Source: Myxococcus qinghaiensis (GTDB lineage: Bacteria; Myxococcota; Myxococcia; Myxococcales; Myxococcaceae). From it: a stretch of 64,000 bases of DNA. The stretch lies in the NCBI RefSeq assembly GCF_024198215.1, contig NZ_JAKCFA010000007.1:428862-492861 (forward strand), given 5' to 3'. Positions 62,870 to 64,000 of the stretch are shown here, piece by piece. The position numbers were made by a program, and so were the translations under genes. Under the pieces are notes generated by a model that did not search any database, was not told the origin of the DNA, and was given only the letters and a program-made list of their open reading frames with translations. The first letter of the stretch is position 1. The number at the start of each line of letters is the position of its first letter.

Positions 62870-63791
62870 TTACGGGCTGAGGGAGAAGCTCCCCGACCAG
62901 TAACCGTACGCGTACGAGGTGACGCCGTTGCGGCTGGTGCCCGCGTAGCTGCCCTGGCCCGGCTGGATGGTGACGGTCACCTGTCCACCGGTGGAGGCAA
63001 TCACGCCCGCGTGCACGGACGCCGTGCAGACATCCGAGTCATCGGTGTAGAGGTCCGTCCCCCAGACCGACGCTCCGAGGCTCGCCGTCGGGCAGTTGCA
63101 CCGGATTTGCGTCCCGTTCTGCCCACGATAGGACATGAAGTTGAAGCTGGAGCAGCTCGGCGGAGGCTGCGGAGTCTGAGCACCGACGAGGCGGAAGCTC
63201 CCCGCCCAGGCGCCGTAGGAGTTCGTGGTGACGCCGTTGCGGGTGGTTCCCACGTAGGTGCTCTGGCCCGGCTGGATTTCGACGACCACCGTCCCACCGC
63301 TGGTGGAGATGACACCCGCGTGCACCGCGGCGGTGCAGATATTCGAGTCATCGGTGTAGAGATTCGTTCCCCAGACAGGGCCTGAGCCCCCCGAGGAGCA
63401 GGTGCAGCGACCCTGGGCCCCCGTCTGCCCTCGGAAGACCGTGAGGTCGACGTCCAAGCAGTTCGGGACCTCGCTCGGGCCGTAGAGGGACTTCAGCGCG
63501 GCGATGTCGCCGCTGGTGAACTCGCCAGTACTGCCGAGGTTGGGGCAGGCGTTCATGACGGACCCGTTCAGGAAGGCGGTGGTCGGCGCCCCCGGAATCT
63601 CGATGGCGCCCACGCCCATATCGCCCTCGTTGAAGCCGTTCCCGCAGCTGATGGAGTTGTCGTAGTAGTCCGTGTGGCGCAACCCGATGGCGTGGCCAAC
63701 CTCGTGGGTGATGGTGTGCTCGCTGATGTCGAGCTCGTAGTTGTTCAGCAAGACGGTCATGTAGACGGTTCCATGGGGAAGACCGTACTCA
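62870..63791 (-). pseudogene. M57-type (dual-action HEIGH) metallopeptidase with two LCCL-like repeats, 5'-truncated
   Basis: Coding signal runs from 63791 down to the stop at 62870. YGLPHGTVYMTVLLNN, then ITHEVGHAIGLRHTDYYD give zinc motif HExGHxxGxxH with the preceding strand. GEFTSGDIAALKSLYGP closes the peptidase domain. Two tandem repeats (about 100 residues each) follow, each opening CTCSSGG or CNCPTAS, then VWGTxLYTDDSxxCTAAVHAGVI, V-x-V-x-IQPGQ and GTxRNGVTxxxYGxWxGSF, as in LCCL domains. The frame at the 5' side enters an insertion-sequence-like end at 63792, so signal and propeptide are missing. Confidence 0.78.
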
Positions 63792-64000
63792 GAGCCTGTT
63801 GAAATGGAGCGAGCCAGCCAGGGCGTTGAAGAAACAAGATGCCGGACCTCCCAATGCCCTCGCGCACGCCGTACGGAACCTGTCAACGTGAATGAGACAG
63901 TGAAACTGAGAGATTAGTGCGCAGCTGTCTGTGAGCTGGGGAGCTGCGCGGGGTTGTTTATCCAGACGGCGTTCGGAAGGGCCTGGGGCTTCGGAGGGCC
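63792..64000. mobile_element. Probable insertion-sequence end
   Basis: At 63792 the peptidase frame is replaced by GAGCCTGTTGAAATGGAGCG, a sequence of the kind found at the ends of IS5-type and related elements (GAGCCTGTT...). The adjoining 200 bp have a different composition and show no transposase frame inside the window. Family assignment is a guess. Confidence 0.45.

Overview
The window reads as a GC-rich chromosome segment of a myxobacterium, probably family Myxococcaceae. This is inferred from strong G/C third-position bias, many lipobox-bearing secreted proteins, a Ser/Thr kinase-nSTAND-formylglycine-enzyme-like fusion, a PP2C/FHA module, and small lipoprotein families typical of that group. 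No rRNA, tRNA or CRISPR array was seen.

1-9000: the end of a catalase with a downstream ankyrin protein, then a leftward series of a 3,5-diaminohexanoate dehydrogenase, an esterase, a family 4 uracil-DNA glycosylase, CoaBC and a very long Ig-like repeat protein. 9100-11600: a leftward phospho-signalling cluster of an FHA protein, a PP2C phosphatase with a cyclic-nucleotide-type domain, and a methionine-rich heptad-repeat protein. 11600-23500: mostly secreted or outer-membrane proteins and lipoproteins, plus an ATP-grasp ligase, a RibD-like reductase and several strong hairpin terminators.

23500-32600: a PAS histidine kinase, a decayed DUF2381-type locus, small exported proteins, a GH19 chitinase with a ricin-type lectin domain, a frameshifted secreted gene, and a divergent Lrp/AsnC regulator-M3 peptidase pair. 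32631-38377 is a tight six-gene leftward operon of a HHxxxD acyltransferase, a membrane methyltransferase, a fatty acid desaturase, a CapA-type metallophosphatase, a candidate haem-oxygenase-like diiron oxidase and an unrecognised protein. I could not match it to a known pathway. It is the best candidate here for an undescribed lipid or natural-product system.

38600-46100: an exported alpha/beta hydrolase, a graveyard (IS91-type transposase and M28 peptidase fragments), a candidate sigma-54 promoter with three 20-bp-phased palindromes in front of a frameshifted lipase, an MpaB-type oxygenase, an exported protein coupled to a LytS/LytTR two-component pair, and a quinone-oxidoreductase-like enzyme. 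47168-53533 reads leftward: the kinase-nSTAND-FGE fusion, a GAF-AAA+-Fis regulator whose sigma-54 loop reads GAFPGA instead of GAFTGA, an unrecognised protein, and a DUF4347/caspase-like protein with a His/Cys pair.

53500-64000: an ankyrin gene bracketed by 80-bp repeats, a large FN3/FG-GAP lipoprotein, a probably imported Ada/AlkA-Ogt DNA-alkylation-repair operon, an IS66 transposase tail, a two-repeat secreted protein, and an M57-type peptidase with two LCCL-like repeats whose 5' part is cut off by what looks like an insertion-sequence end.
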